A DNA stretch of 64,000 bases from Ostreococcus mediterraneus (lineage: Eukaryota > Chlorophyta > Mamiellophyceae > Mamiellales > Bathycoccaceae): NCBI GenBank assembly GCA_012295225.1, contig WMKK01000018.1:94549-158548 (forward strand). The letters are read 5' to 3'. Numbering within the stretch: the stretch's first letter is position 1; each line of letters begins with the position of its first letter. Both the position numbers and the translations under genes were made by a program. Below the pieces are notes generated by a model. That model worked only from the letters and a program-made list of their open reading frames with translations, had not been told where the DNA came from and did not search any database. Positions 48,231 through 57,775 of the stretch are shown one piece after another.

Positions 48231-49388
48231 ATGACGAGCGCGAGCGCGGACGTCGCCGCGGCGCGCCAGCGACGGGATGTAGTGCTCTCCATCATCGAGC
48301 GCGGCGAGGTTGGGGACATCGGCGGCGATGGCGCGACGACGGCGCCGACGATGGGCGGTGGGCGCAGCCTCAGCCTCAGCGCGAAGACGCCGCGCCGGGC
48401 GGCGTCGGGGGGGGCGACGACGGCGACGACGGGGCGGAAGCGGCGACGAGGCGAGGCGGCGATGGGGGTTGTCGTGGATGACGACGATGGGGATGATGGG
48501 AATGACGACGCCGACGAGGTTGACGGCGGGGAGGCGAAGCGCGCGGCGTCGGGCGAGGACGCCGGCGTTCGAGACGCCGTGCTCGCGAGCGCCACGGCGA
48601 GTATCATGACGGTGAACGAGCGCGCACAGGCGATTAATGAATTGTTGAGCCAGAGGAAGATTGAGCTGTTCAGGCGAGGGGATGCGTTGGTGTACGCGCG
48701 CGTGCGCGAGGAGCACGCCGCCAAGTTTAAGGGTTTGAGCACGGAGGATATGTTGGTGTATCAAATCATCCAGCACGCCGGAAACACGGGGATGTGGACA
48801 AAAGAATTGAAAGCGCGATCGAATTTACCGGCGCCGCAGATTACGAAGATTTTTAAAACCTTGGAGGCGAGAAAATTGATCAAGGCGGTGAAGCACGTGG
48901 CGCAGCAAAATCGCAAAGTGTACATGTTATTCGAGCTCGAACCGAGTCGAGAAATCACCGGAGGCGCGTGGTACACCGAGCACGAGTACGACGCCGAGTT
49001 TATCAACGTTCTGCGCGAGCAGTGCGTGAAATTCATCTACTCGCAAGAAAAAGTGACGCTGGAAGAGGTGAGCGAATTCGTGCGTCAGAGCAAATTGAGC
49101 CACGTCGAACTCGGCGTCGACGACGTGTTGCAGATTGTCAGCACCTTGGTATACGACGGCAAGGTGGATAAAATAGAAGACGAAAGCGTGGACGATGGTA
49201 TGGCTGATGCCCCTGACGAGGCGTTCGTGCCGAAGACGTACTATCGTAAAGCGGCGTTGCCTATTCCCGAGTCAAACGCGTACTCAGACATTCCGTGCGG
49301 CGTGTGTCCCGTCATCAACGAGTGCCGCCCAGACGGCTTGATCAACCCGATTTCGTGCGAATACATGACCGCATGGTTAGACTATTAG
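48231..49388 (+). CDS. RPC6: RNA polymerase III subunit RPC6 (RPC34)
   Basis: 385 residues from ATG 48231 (the frame's earlier start is GTG). N-terminal 130 residues are low-complexity and charged. Winged-helix domains follow: VNERAQAINELLSQRKIELF, FKGLSTEDMLVYQIIQHAGNTGMWTKELKARSNLPAPQITKIFKTLEARKLIKAV, then a second unit after FELEPSREITGGAWYTEHEYDAEFI. The end has PCGVCPVINECRPDGLINPISC, the conserved Cys cluster (Fe-S-like motif) of RPC34. RPC6 acts in initiation by RNA polymerase III with TFIIIB. Confidence 0.9.
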   Translation: MTSASADVAAARQRRDVVLSIIERGEVGDIGGDGATTAPTMGGGRSLSLSAKTPRRAASGGATTATTGRKRRRGEAAMGVVVDDDDGDDGNDDADEVDGGEAKRAASGEDAGVRDAVLASATASIMTVNERAQAINELLSQRKIELFRRGDALVYARVREEHAAKFKGLSTEDMLVYQIIQHAGNTGMWTKELKARSNLPAPQITKIFKTLEARKLIKAVKHVAQQNRKVYMLFELEPSREITGGAWYTEHEYDAEFINVLREQCVKFIYSQEKVTLEEVSEFVRQSKLSHVELGVDDVLQIVSTLVYDGKVDKIEDESVDDGMADAPDEAFVPKTYYRKAALPIPESNAYSDIPCGVCPVINECRPDGLINPISCEYMTAWLDY

Positions 49389-49507
49389 CTTGTTACGTAC
49401 TAGGCGTTTCATCAGTACTACGAGACACGTATTAGAAGACACAAAACGTTCGTCGTCTCGCCTCTTCGTCCTCATAACCGACGCGCGCCGCTCGAACGAC
49501 GCCGACG

Positions 49508-50104
49508 ATGGCGACGTCCGCCATCGCCGCCGCAGCAGCAGCAACCCGCGCCGCGGCATCTACGCCGTCATCATCGTCATCATCGTACGCCGCGCACGCC
49601 GCCCGATGCCCCCGCCATCCACGACGCCACCCGACGCGAATTCAAGCCAGCGATGACGACAAAAACCTCCCCAAGTTATACATCCCCGGCGACGCGCTCG
49701 GCGGCGAAAGCCCCGAACTCAAAGCCGCACAAACCCTCCGTCGGTTATTTACCCACGTCGCCATTCGCGTGGTGCAGAGCCACCTCGAGGGCGCGGGAAA
49801 CGACGGGGGTTTTGCCCCGCAAGTCACCGGGCGAGACGGTCAAGTGATGTGCCCAGATTACGACGACTTGAGACGCGCCATGGAGACCATACCACTCGGC
49901 GACGGCGACGAATGGTTGGATGCGTTCATGAAAATTAATTCTACCGTAGCGTTGCGGGTGATTATCGCTCGAGAGACGTATGCGAAGCAATTTGATTATG
50001 GCTTGGCGAAGACGTACGCTGAGGCGTTGGTGGAGAAGGGCAACGCGCAGTTGATGAAGCGTCACGCGTCGAGGAGTTTCAGCGGTGGTGACGGACAAGA
50101 ATAA
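49508..50104 (+). CDS. RBCX: RbcX-like Rubisco assembly chaperone
   Basis: 198 residues. A transit peptide of about 45 residues (Ala/Ser-rich, ends near TRIQASDD) precedes KAAQTLRRLFTHVAIRVVQSHLEG, a DYDDLRRAMETIPLGDGDEWLDAFMKINSTVALRVIIARETYAKQFDYGLAKTYAE helical core and NAQLMKRHASRS. This is the four-helix RbcX fold; the ALRVIIARETYAKQF helix matches the plant/algal group. RbcX dimers bind the C-terminal tail of the Rubisco large subunit during assembly. The insert after the first helix (GAGNDGGFAPQVTGRDG) is longer than in cyanobacterial RbcX. Confidence 0.82.
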   Translation: MATSAIAAAAAATRAAASTPSSSSSSYAAHAARCPRHPRRHPTRIQASDDDKNLPKLYIPGDALGGESPELKAAQTLRRLFTHVAIRVVQSHLEGAGNDGGFAPQVTGRDGQVMCPDYDDLRRAMETIPLGDGDEWLDAFMKINSTVALRVIIARETYAKQFDYGLAKTYAEALVEKGNAQLMKRHASRSFSGGDGQE

Positions 50105-50135
50105 TATTATTTTAATGTACTGTATCATAATGTAA

Positions 50136-51874
50136 TCAGAGACGACCAGAGATGCACGCGTGCGCGTCGAGGCGAGAGGTGATTGCGCGAAACGTTGGAC
50201 GCGCGGCGGGGTCGCCGTGCCAGCATTCTTTGATGAGCACGACGATGTCGTCGCTCACGTTGAATGTCGACGATAAGGAGGGACGTTTGCCGCTCGTCAC
50301 CAACGATGCAATCGCCATTGGGTGTTTCCCTTTCCAGGGAATGATCCCAGTGCACATCTCGTAAAGAATCATCGCGAAAGAGTACACGTCAACCTTCTCC
50401 GTCGCCTTGCCGTCGGTGAACAAACACGGCGCCATGTAATTCACCGTCCCAGCTCCGATGCGTTCCGTCTTCAGCGACGTGCGCACCGCGCGAGATACGC
50501 CAAAGTCTGCCAATACCGCACGAAATGAGTCCTTCTCAATTAACACGTTGTGCGGCTTCAGATCGCGATGGATGATTTTATGCGGCTTGAGTTCATGCAA
50601 GTACGCCATCGCGTCGGCGATGTCGCGTGCAATCTTCACCGCGGCATTCTCGGCCAGCGCCACCGATCGTCCGGCGCTCGAGCAATGCAACACTTCGTGC
50701 AAAGACCCACCGTGCACGAGTTCGAGTAATAAGCACAACGGTGACGTGCACGCGCCGTAAATCTTGACGATGGATGGATGATTAATCGAGCGCATGATGT
50801 CAATTTCCTTTTGCACGTTTGACTCATCGTCGTCGGCGTCGGAGAAGCACTTCAACGCCACTTGCTGTGCGTGCCATGTGGCAGAAAACACCGAACTAGA
50901 CGATCCCGACCCAAGTTTTTCAAAGACTTGCACGTAGCGGTCGAATTCTTGCGGCGAAATCATCGCAAACGCGTCCTCGACGTCGTCCTCATTGTCGCCC
51001 TCATCGTCGATCAAGGAATTGTTCAGCTCGGCGATTTCATTCGCAATCTCACTCGCCGTCATCGCGACTTTCGATTCGCGTTCACCTTGTCCGCACGCAA
51101 ATCCGAACGTGTCGTCCACATCGTGCCCTTCGTCGGCGTCGAGCGCGTCGGCGTCATCCGCGAATGACCGCGAACTATCGATGTCGAGCGCCACGCGATG
51201 GTTCTCTTCGCTATCCACGGTGCGGTTCACATCGAGCGTCACCGCGTCATCACCTCTCGCATTTACCATTGCATCATCGGCACGATCGACGAGCGCGGCG
51301 GCGACGACGCCGAGCGAATCCAATCGCTCCACGCTCGCCTGGCGTTCAACCGACGACCGTCGCGACAACGACAGAGAATTCATGTGCGCGAATAATGGCG
51401 GGAGCGCGCCACGATAGTGATACGATCCCAACGCACTGGCGTGCGCACGCGGCGCAGCGTTCGTGTTCACGCGCGTTTCCGCGCGTGACGCTACCCCTAC
51501 GTCGTCGTCGTCGTTCTTCTTCTTTGTCTTTGCGTTCTTCGCGTCGGCGTCGGCGTCTGATTTCTTTGTGCGCGCCTCCGCCACTCGTTGCATCGCGGCA
51601 CGCTGTCGAACCCGCGCGTACGCAAATCCAACACCGCACAATACCACACCAACGAGCGCGGCGAGTAAAACCCAAAGAAAAGCAAACGTATCGCCACCAT
51701 CAATCGTCGCCGAAATCGGAGGCGCGTTCGCATTTGCCGCCGATTGCTGCGCGGCTAACGCCCGCGCCAACGCTTCAGCCGCGAGCGTCATCGCATCCGC
51801 GGACGTCTCGTCTGCACCGCTCGTCGTGTCATTCGTGTCAAATGTCATCACTTCATCATCAATAATACCCGGCA

Positions 51875-51911
<37 letters not shown>

Positions 51912-52496
51912 ATTTCCATCGCGTTCGTCGTCGACGTCGCGTTCAATCGACATCGACGTCACGCGCGCAAACGCGTCTTCGATCCCGCTCGTTTCCAAAA
52001 ACACAATCGATTCCACAAACGACGACGCCGACGCCGAGGCCGACGCGCCATGACTATTAATCGTCGTCGTCGTTCGACTCGGCACAGCAATCCGAAACGT
52101 AAACGAACCATCATCGCGCATCGAACCGTCGTCAGACGTCGTCGGCATCGAGCCGAGCGCGACGTCGCGCGCGAACGATCCATCCACATCCTCCCGCACC
52201 ACGCGCACCTCCATCGCCCCGCGCACCGACGACACGGTCGCCACGAGCGTAAATCCACGGTGCATCCCGTCGTCATTCATCGTCGCATTCGCGTACGAAT
52301 CAGCATTTGCATCATCATCACAGCACGGCGTCGCATCGTCCGAGAGTCTCGCAAACGACGCCCCGCCCCTCGCCCTGAGTGCCACGTCCATCGCCAGCGC
52401 CGACGCGTTCGCCACGAGCGCGGCGTGAAATGTTGACATCGATACCGTGCGGCACAGCGCGCCGCGCGCGACGTACGGCGCGACGACGACGGGCAT
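50136..52496 (-). CDS. Membrane-bound tyrosine-kinase-like protein kinase
   Basis: 786 residues. Extracytosolic N-terminal part (about 1-265) with a Thr repeat, one membrane helix (about 269-297, DTFAFLWVLLAALVGVVLCG), a cytosolic linker rich in Ser/Asp, then a kinase domain (about 530-780): GSGSSSSVFSATW, VALKCF (Lys), HRDLKPHNVLIE, LADFGVSRAV and APE-like MAPCLFTDG, with a TKL-type KVDVYSFAMILYEMCTG. All catalytic residues are present. Topology is receptor-like. The first exon is uncertain: CTGAC and CATCAG lie right before ATG 52496, so an upstream leader exon may exist (candidate ATG 52629 is out of phase). Confidence 0.8.
51875..51910. repeat. (TCG)12 microsatellite in the kinase gene
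   Basis: Twelve TCG units. On the minus strand they read ACG codons, giving a Thr run in the extracytosolic part of the kinase. The number is likely to vary between strains. Confidence 0.9.
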
Positions 52497-52919
52497 GCTG
52501 ATGACGCCGCGCGTCAGCGAATGAAGACGCGAACCGGCGAATTCGCGCGTCACGTCGTTCCATGGCGTCGATCGCCGCCGCGACGACGTCCGGGTGCGGT
52601 GGATATCGATGGAGGTATTTTTGCGTCATTCGTGCGCGGTCGCGGAGGCGCGAGGCGAGAGGCGCGCGAGGCGAGAGGCGCGGTTAGGCGCGTGGATTGA
52701 TGATGTCGCGGCGGTGCCGCCATTTCACGGCGCGCGTGTTCGCGGCGACGCGACGAGCGCGAGCACCAGCGCGACGCGCCGGGCGGTGGATCACGCGACG
52801 AACGCGACGCGGCGGTCAAGGCGCGGGCGTGCTGTACCGCTGCGGCGACGCATTCGCGCGTCGTGCCCGGGGCGAATTTCGACGAATTGTTCCGCAAACT
52901 CGGGGCGAATTCAACGACG

Positions 52920-54482
52920 ATGAAACCGACGACGATCGCGACCGCGACCGCGGCAGGCGGCGAGGACGATGGCGTGGTGGCGTCATTTGACGTCGGTGCG
53001 CGCGCGCACGTGCTGGCGACGTTCGATGGGAAGCTGCACGAGGCGACGATCGTGGCGAGGAAGGTCATCGGCGAGAAGAATTCTCAACGACACAAAGAAG
53101 GCGTCGACGACGACGCATCTGGCGCGGCGGCCAAGCCGCACGTGGTGAAATATTATGTGCGTTACGATGGGTACGATAATCGCATGGATGAATGGGTGAT
53201 GGAGAGTCGGGTTCGGAAAGATGCGACGACGCCTCTGGGCGGGTCGAGCGCTCGCGCGTCCGACGAGGCGACGCCGACGAAGGCGACCACGGCGGCGGCA
53301 GCGAAGGATGTTTCCGCGCGCGATGGCGGGCGCATTGCGAGTACGTCTACACTGCACGCGACGACGCCTGCGTCTCGGGCGGCGGCGGCAGAGGGGAGGA
53401 GCGACATTGACGAGCGAGCGCCGGCGTCGGCCAAGCAAACGCACGAAACAAACACCGCGACGACGCCGGCGACGACGCCTCGACATGCCACGCACGCGTT
53501 GTCGGGTGAGAAATTACCAGTCAAAATGAAGAACGTCAACTGGATCGAAATGGGGCGTTTCGTCATCGATTGTTGGTATCACTCGCCGTTTCCCGAGCAA
53601 TACGTCGATGAAAACCGATTGTTTATTTGTGAATTCTGTTTAAAGTATCATCGCCGGCGCAAGGCGTACATCGCACACAAGCGTTCGTGCGAGTTGAAGC
53701 ATCCGCCGGGGGATGAGATTTATCGTCAGCCCGAGGTGCGTGAGCGTGATTCGGGTGCAATCACGCGTAAGCAGCTGAGCATGTTTGAAATTGACGGCAC
53801 GACGGCGACGACGTATTGTCAGAATTTATGCTTGGTGGCGAAATTGTTTTTGGATCACAAGACGTTGTATTACGACGTTCAGGCGTTTTACTTCTACGTC
53901 TTGACCGAGAAGCACGACGATATGTATAGAATTGTGGGGTACTTTAGCAAGGAGAAGGGCGACGTGGATACGAATTTGGCGTGCATCTTGACGCTGCCTC
54001 CGTATCAGCGACGAGGATACGGCGCGTTTTTGATTGCGTTTTCGTATGAATTATCCAAGCGCGAAGGGCGCATCGGGACCCCGGAGCGACCTCTGAGTGA
54101 TTTAGGGTTCTTATCGTACAAGAGCTATTGGAGTCGCGTGCTTCTGGATGCTCTGGACGGCGTCGCGGGCGAGGTAAGCGTCGCCGAGTTGAGTAAAAAG
54201 ACATACGTTCGGGTGGATGACATCGTGACGACGCTGCAAAATCACAGTTCCGTGCGCTTTTTCAAAGACCAAGGATACGTGAATATTTCTGAAAAGCTCA
54301 TCAAAGAACTAGAAGCGCTTCGAGGGTCGCCACGGTTCGATCGCGAGCTGACAATTATTCCCGATCGGTTGCGGTGGATACCACACATAGACGCGAGCGG
54401 GCTCATCGAGGTCGCTGAGAAGCGACGACGTACGAGACTGTTTCAAAAAGAACGCGAATCTGCGTCGGGTGATATTGCGTAG
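52920..54482 (+). CDS. MYST-family histone acetyltransferase (ESA1/TIP60 type)
   Basis: 520 residues from ATG 52920. A chromo-barrel domain (about 27-115, ARAHVLATFDGKLHEATIV and VKYYVRYDGYDNRMDEWV) is followed by a Ser/Ala linker and the MYST domain: the C2HC finger in FICEFCLKYHRRRKAYIAHKRSCELKHPPG, CQNLCLVAKLFLDHKTLYYDVQAF, the acetyl-CoA loop PPYQRRGYGAFLIAF and the catalytic Glu in GTPERPLSDLG. This is the ESA1/TIP60/HAM type, the catalytic subunit of NuA4, which acetylates histone H4. The frame before 52920 starts at GTG and is likely untranslated. Confidence 0.92.
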   Translation: MKPTTIATATAAGGEDDGVVASFDVGARAHVLATFDGKLHEATIVARKVIGEKNSQRHKEGVDDDASGAAAKPHVVKYYVRYDGYDNRMDEWVMESRVRKDATTPLGGSSARASDEATPTKATTAAAAKDVSARDGGRIASTSTLHATTPASRAAAAEGRSDIDERAPASAKQTHETNTATTPATTPRHATHALSGEKLPVKMKNVNWIEMGRFVIDCWYHSPFPEQYVDENRLFICEFCLKYHRRRKAYIAHKRSCELKHPPGDEIYRQPEVRERDSGAITRKQLSMFEIDGTTATTYCQNLCLVAKLFLDHKTLYYDVQAFYFYVLTEKHDDMYRIVGYFSKEKGDVDTNLACILTLPPYQRRGYGAFLIAFSYELSKREGRIGTPERPLSDLGFLSYKSYWSRVLLDALDGVAGEVSVAELSKKTYVRVDDIVTTLQNHSSVRFFKDQGYVNISEKLIKELEALRGSPRFDRELTIIPDRLRWIPHIDASGLIEVAEKRRRTRLFQKERESASGDIA

Positions 54483-54588
54483 TAAAGCAATCATTAAAGC
54501 AATCGCTTCAGTTAAAGCGAAGCCTAAAATAGCAGTGCGGCGCTTATCATTACTGTTGTAAATCTATTAAAATTTCTACGTTTTGTCG

Positions 54589-56493
54589 CTATTGGCAAAT
54601 TCCATCCCACGGGGCCAAACCGCACGAGAAAAATTTGTGCCTATCAAACACGTCGCAACCGCGCTCTTCCTCTTTACTCACGGGAAGAATTTTTGTCGAG
54701 TCTTGCGATAACCGCTCGACGCGATTCAAAAAAGCAATCTTCCCTGTAACGCTGCCGCAATACGCGGCGTGCACTAAATACCCGCTAAATTGTCCGCTGT
54801 CGCGGTTCATGTGCGCGTTGACGTCAAACGTCAAATAAGACGGCGCCACGGCTTGACTCAAAGCGGTGATGATCACCCCGTCCGCTCGAGCATTTGGAGC
54901 AATATTCCACGTCAACGCTGCTTGTTCGGTGTCCGTGGCGTCGGGTTCAAGTTTCATCCAATCCTCGAGCAACTTACCGATGTACTCATTCGGCCGAGCG
55001 GCGATTAAACCGGTGTTGATGGCTTTTTGCTCGAGCTGGCCACCAAAATCTGACAACGTCACTAACAACGCTCCAGCATCGAGTTTTGCACGCACGAGTT
55101 CGCGCGGGTCATTCAACAACACCGTCGAGGCATCGAGAAACAAACATCCGTACCCAGCTTGCACGAGCGTGTACACGACATGCACTTTACGCCACGTCCA
55201 GACGATGCGAAGCGCCTTGCCTAAATCACCATTCGCGTCGTCTCGACCGGCGGAGATGCTCCCATCGGTGTTCATGTGCTCGCCCAACACATCAATCATG
55301 TCCGTGTCTAAGAAGCACATCACACCAGTCTCAACGCACTCTTTGAGCGTGCCTCTGTCGGTCACCATGACGGTTAACGCGTCGACGACTCCTGGAGCGT
55401 TTCTACGCGCTGAATCAATGAGCAGCTTCGCCACGGGCCAATACGCAGAATTTGCGTACGTCACCACGCGCATTTGACCAATCTGGGCGCCGTTTGCCTT
55501 TAAGTGATCGAGTAAACCTGGAATTTCGCCATAGGAATTGTGCAAGGAGACGACGTCGGCGCCGCTCGCGTCCCCGTCCGCGTACTCACCGTCGCCATCC
55601 GCGTCTTTATCATTCTTTGCTGATTTCTTGACGTGAAACCATCCTCCATTGATAGACTTGTAATACTTCTGATCTTCGTCCTCGACATCTTCGGATGGAA
55701 CATCGGCATCGACTTGACCGTCTTTGTCCTCCGCTTCGTCTTTGTCCTCCTCGGCGCGGCGCGCCTCTCGCGCCTCTCGCGCTTCGCGTCGCATTCTTCG
55801 ACGCTGATTCTTCAACGCCTCTTCGCGATTCGCCCGTGACAAGAAACTATTACCACCACCACTACTCGGTGCCTTACTCGCACCACGGTCACTCGGTGAA
55901 GCGTCGCTTTCCGCCAACCTCGACCGTCTCGCCGCCGCCGCCGCCTTTTCCCGCTTCTCCGCCATCGTCTCCCCACTCTCCACCTCCGCTGGATGCTCAC
56001 TACTCCCCGCACTACTGTCACTTTTATCATCATCCGCATCATCATAAAATTCCTCATCGACGATATCCGCTAAAGCATCTCGATCCGCCAACGCGTCCGC
56101 CTCCTCCGCCGTGTCAACCTCGCCGACTTCGCGCGTCTGATGATAACTCGCACGCATCAACGCCGCGCCATAGTTCCTACGCGCGCTGCGCACGAACCCC
56201 TCACTCTCCGGAGGCGCCACACCGCGCGCATCGGGCTGTACGCCCAGCCGAGCCGGGCGAAACGTCGACCCGCGAGCCGACGCGCCGACGCCAACACCCA
56301 ACGCGAGCAGCGCCATCGCGCTCACCGTCGCCACCGCCGCGCGACGCCACCGCCGCGCGCGCGCGTGCGATGCGCGGTCGAAATCACTCGCGCCGCGCTC
56401 GACATCGGTGCCGTACGACGGCGTCGACGAAGACGTCGACGACGTTAAAGCGTCGCGAGAGCGATCGCATGGCAACACCATCGGCATCGGCAT
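54589..56493 (-). CDS. Type II membrane nucleotide-diphospho-sugar transferase
   Basis: 634 residues from ATG 56493. A short cytosolic tail, a membrane helix (about 50-72, AAVATVSAMALLALGVGVGASA), then a stem rich in charged repeats (REAREARRAEEDKDEAEDKD) of about 240 residues. The catalytic part (about 330-634) has RVVTYANSAYWPVAKLLIDSAR, VQAGYGCLFLDASTVLLNDP with the DxS motif, QKAINTGLIAARPN and TWNIAPNA, typical of the nucleotide-diphospho-sugar transferase family (PF03407-like) found in plants and algae. Some plant members transfer arabinose or galactose in the Golgi; the acceptor here is unknown. ATG 56673 is less likely. Confidence 0.78.
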   Translation of the reverse strand: MPMPMVLPCDRSRDALTSSTSSSTPSYGTDVERGASDFDRASHARARRWRRAAVATVSAMALLALGVGVGASARGSTFRPARLGVQPDARGVAPPESEGFVRSARRNYGAALMRASYHQTREVGEVDTAEEADALADRDALADIVDEEFYDDADDDKSDSSAGSSEHPAEVESGETMAEKREKAAAAARRSRLAESDASPSDRGASKAPSSGGGNSFLSRANREEALKNQRRRMRREAREAREARRAEEDKDEAEDKDGQVDADVPSEDVEDEDQKYYKSINGGWFHVKKSAKNDKDADGDGEYADGDASGADVVSLHNSYGEIPGLLDHLKANGAQIGQMRVVTYANSAYWPVAKLLIDSARRNAPGVVDALTVMVTDRGTLKECVETGVMCFLDTDMIDVLGEHMNTDGSISAGRDDANGDLGKALRIVWTWRKVHVVYTLVQAGYGCLFLDASTVLLNDPRELVRAKLDAGALLVTLSDFGGQLEQKAINTGLIAARPNEYIGKLLEDWMKLEPDATDTEQAALTWNIAPNARADGVIITALSQAVAPSYLTFDVNAHMNRDSGQFSGYLVHAAYCGSVTGKIAFLNRVERLSQDSTKILPVSKEEERGCDVFDRHKFFSCGLAPWDGICQ

Positions 56494-56822
56494 CGGTTCC
56501 GCGTCTCTCTGTCGCTCTCTTTCGAGAGCGGCGCCGATGCACGCGCGCGCACGGACGACGAACGAACGCGTGCGTTCGCGCGCGTGTCGCGTGCTCTCGC
56601 GCGCGTGCGTCGTGCGAGTGGCGTTCTGGCGACGTCCCGACGCGCGCGTGCGACCGCGGGCTCGTGTATACATATATTAATCGTGAGCCCTAGATATAAG
56701 TAATGAAATGAGACGTTTTATCGCCGATTATATTTTACTATGGTGTGTATATAGATATGTTGTATACATAGTATGGCAGACCGACTGCACGACCGCCGAC
56801 GGCATTTCGCGCCGCGACATCG

Positions 56823-57677
56823 ATGCGCGTCGCGCTCGACCGCGTCGTCGTCGCGCGCGCGATGCGCGCGCACCGCGACGAGAAATCCTCATCGTGCGCG
56901 TCCACATCGCATTCAAACGTCGCCACGCCCTCGCGCGACGGCGAAACGCGCGATGATGCGCCGAAGGCGACGGCACAAGATGATGAAGTTTCGATTCATT
57001 TCTACGCGTCGCCGGCGCGCGACGTCGACGACGGCGCGCACGCGCACGGAAACATGCACAGCGACGATGACGATGACGACCGACCGATGCCGAGCGAGAC
57101 GTTTGATGAAGATTTCAAACGCCGCTCGTCGTGCGTGTCGCTCGAGCGCCGACGCGCGTGCGTTCCGCCCGCCACGTTAGCGCTCGAGTACTGGACCCGC
57201 GACGAGGCGACGACGGAGGCGAAAAAGAAGCATATTGATGCTCTCGATCGCGCGCTTGGGTCGTACGGCGTCGAGGAGCACATCGAGCGCACGGTGTTGA
57301 AGGATGCGGGGACGGTTTTAGAGGCGAATATGTTTCCGTACGCGTGTCCTCCGGGCGTGACGCATCGAACGCTGTGGTCGCGCGCGCCCATGGATGGCGA
57401 TGCGATCGTGGAATGGGTGTGCGCGCATTTGCGTGAGAATTTCCCGGGCGTTACGGCGTGGAATTTTGATTTGAATGAGAATAATTCGGTGGACGTGCCG
57501 CACTATCACGTGTTTACGTATGAAGCGCCGACGACGCAGACAAAGACGAAACGCGACGAGAAGGAGGATGAAGGGACGCAGAGGAGAAAGGCGAAGAAGA
57601 CGAGGAATACACGATGGGATGAAGCACCGAGGACGACGAGTGTGAGTGCGTGCATGGAGCGCAGCGGCGATTATTAG
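56823..57677 (+). CDS. DUF3605-like protein (NGI1-related)
   Basis: 284 residues. The conserved part is short: NMFPYACPPGVTHRTLWSRAPMDGDAIVEWV, then NFPGVTAWNFDLNENNSVDVPHYHVFT. This pattern (a pair of aromatic strands around H-x-x-W and a final P-x-x-HVF) resembles DUF3605 proteins such as fungal GlcNAc-induced protein 1, whose function is not known. The N-terminal 120 residues are charged and low-complexity, and the C-terminus is Lys-rich. ATG 56823 is used; ATG 56862 is possible. Divergent from the sugar-transferase gene. Confidence 0.68.
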   Translation: MRVALDRVVVARAMRAHRDEKSSSCASTSHSNVATPSRDGETRDDAPKATAQDDEVSIHFYASPARDVDDGAHAHGNMHSDDDDDDRPMPSETFDEDFKRRSSCVSLERRRACVPPATLALEYWTRDEATTEAKKKHIDALDRALGSYGVEEHIERTVLKDAGTVLEANMFPYACPPGVTHRTLWSRAPMDGDAIVEWVCAHLRENFPGVTAWNFDLNENNSVDVPHYHVFTYEAPTTQTKTKRDEKEDEGTQRRKAKKTRNTRWDEAPRTTSVSACMERSGDY

Positions 57678-57775
57678 AAGATTTGTTTAATTTCTAGAAC
57701 TACAACCTAAATGCAATCGAGCGGGCTCGACTGACTCTTCTATTTTGTCTAGGTCGCGCGTGCTGTGCGTACGCA

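Noticed and set aside
52863-52919. A 19-residue extension of the MYST protein
   Set aside because: The frame starts at GTG; ATG 52920 is the first real start codon.
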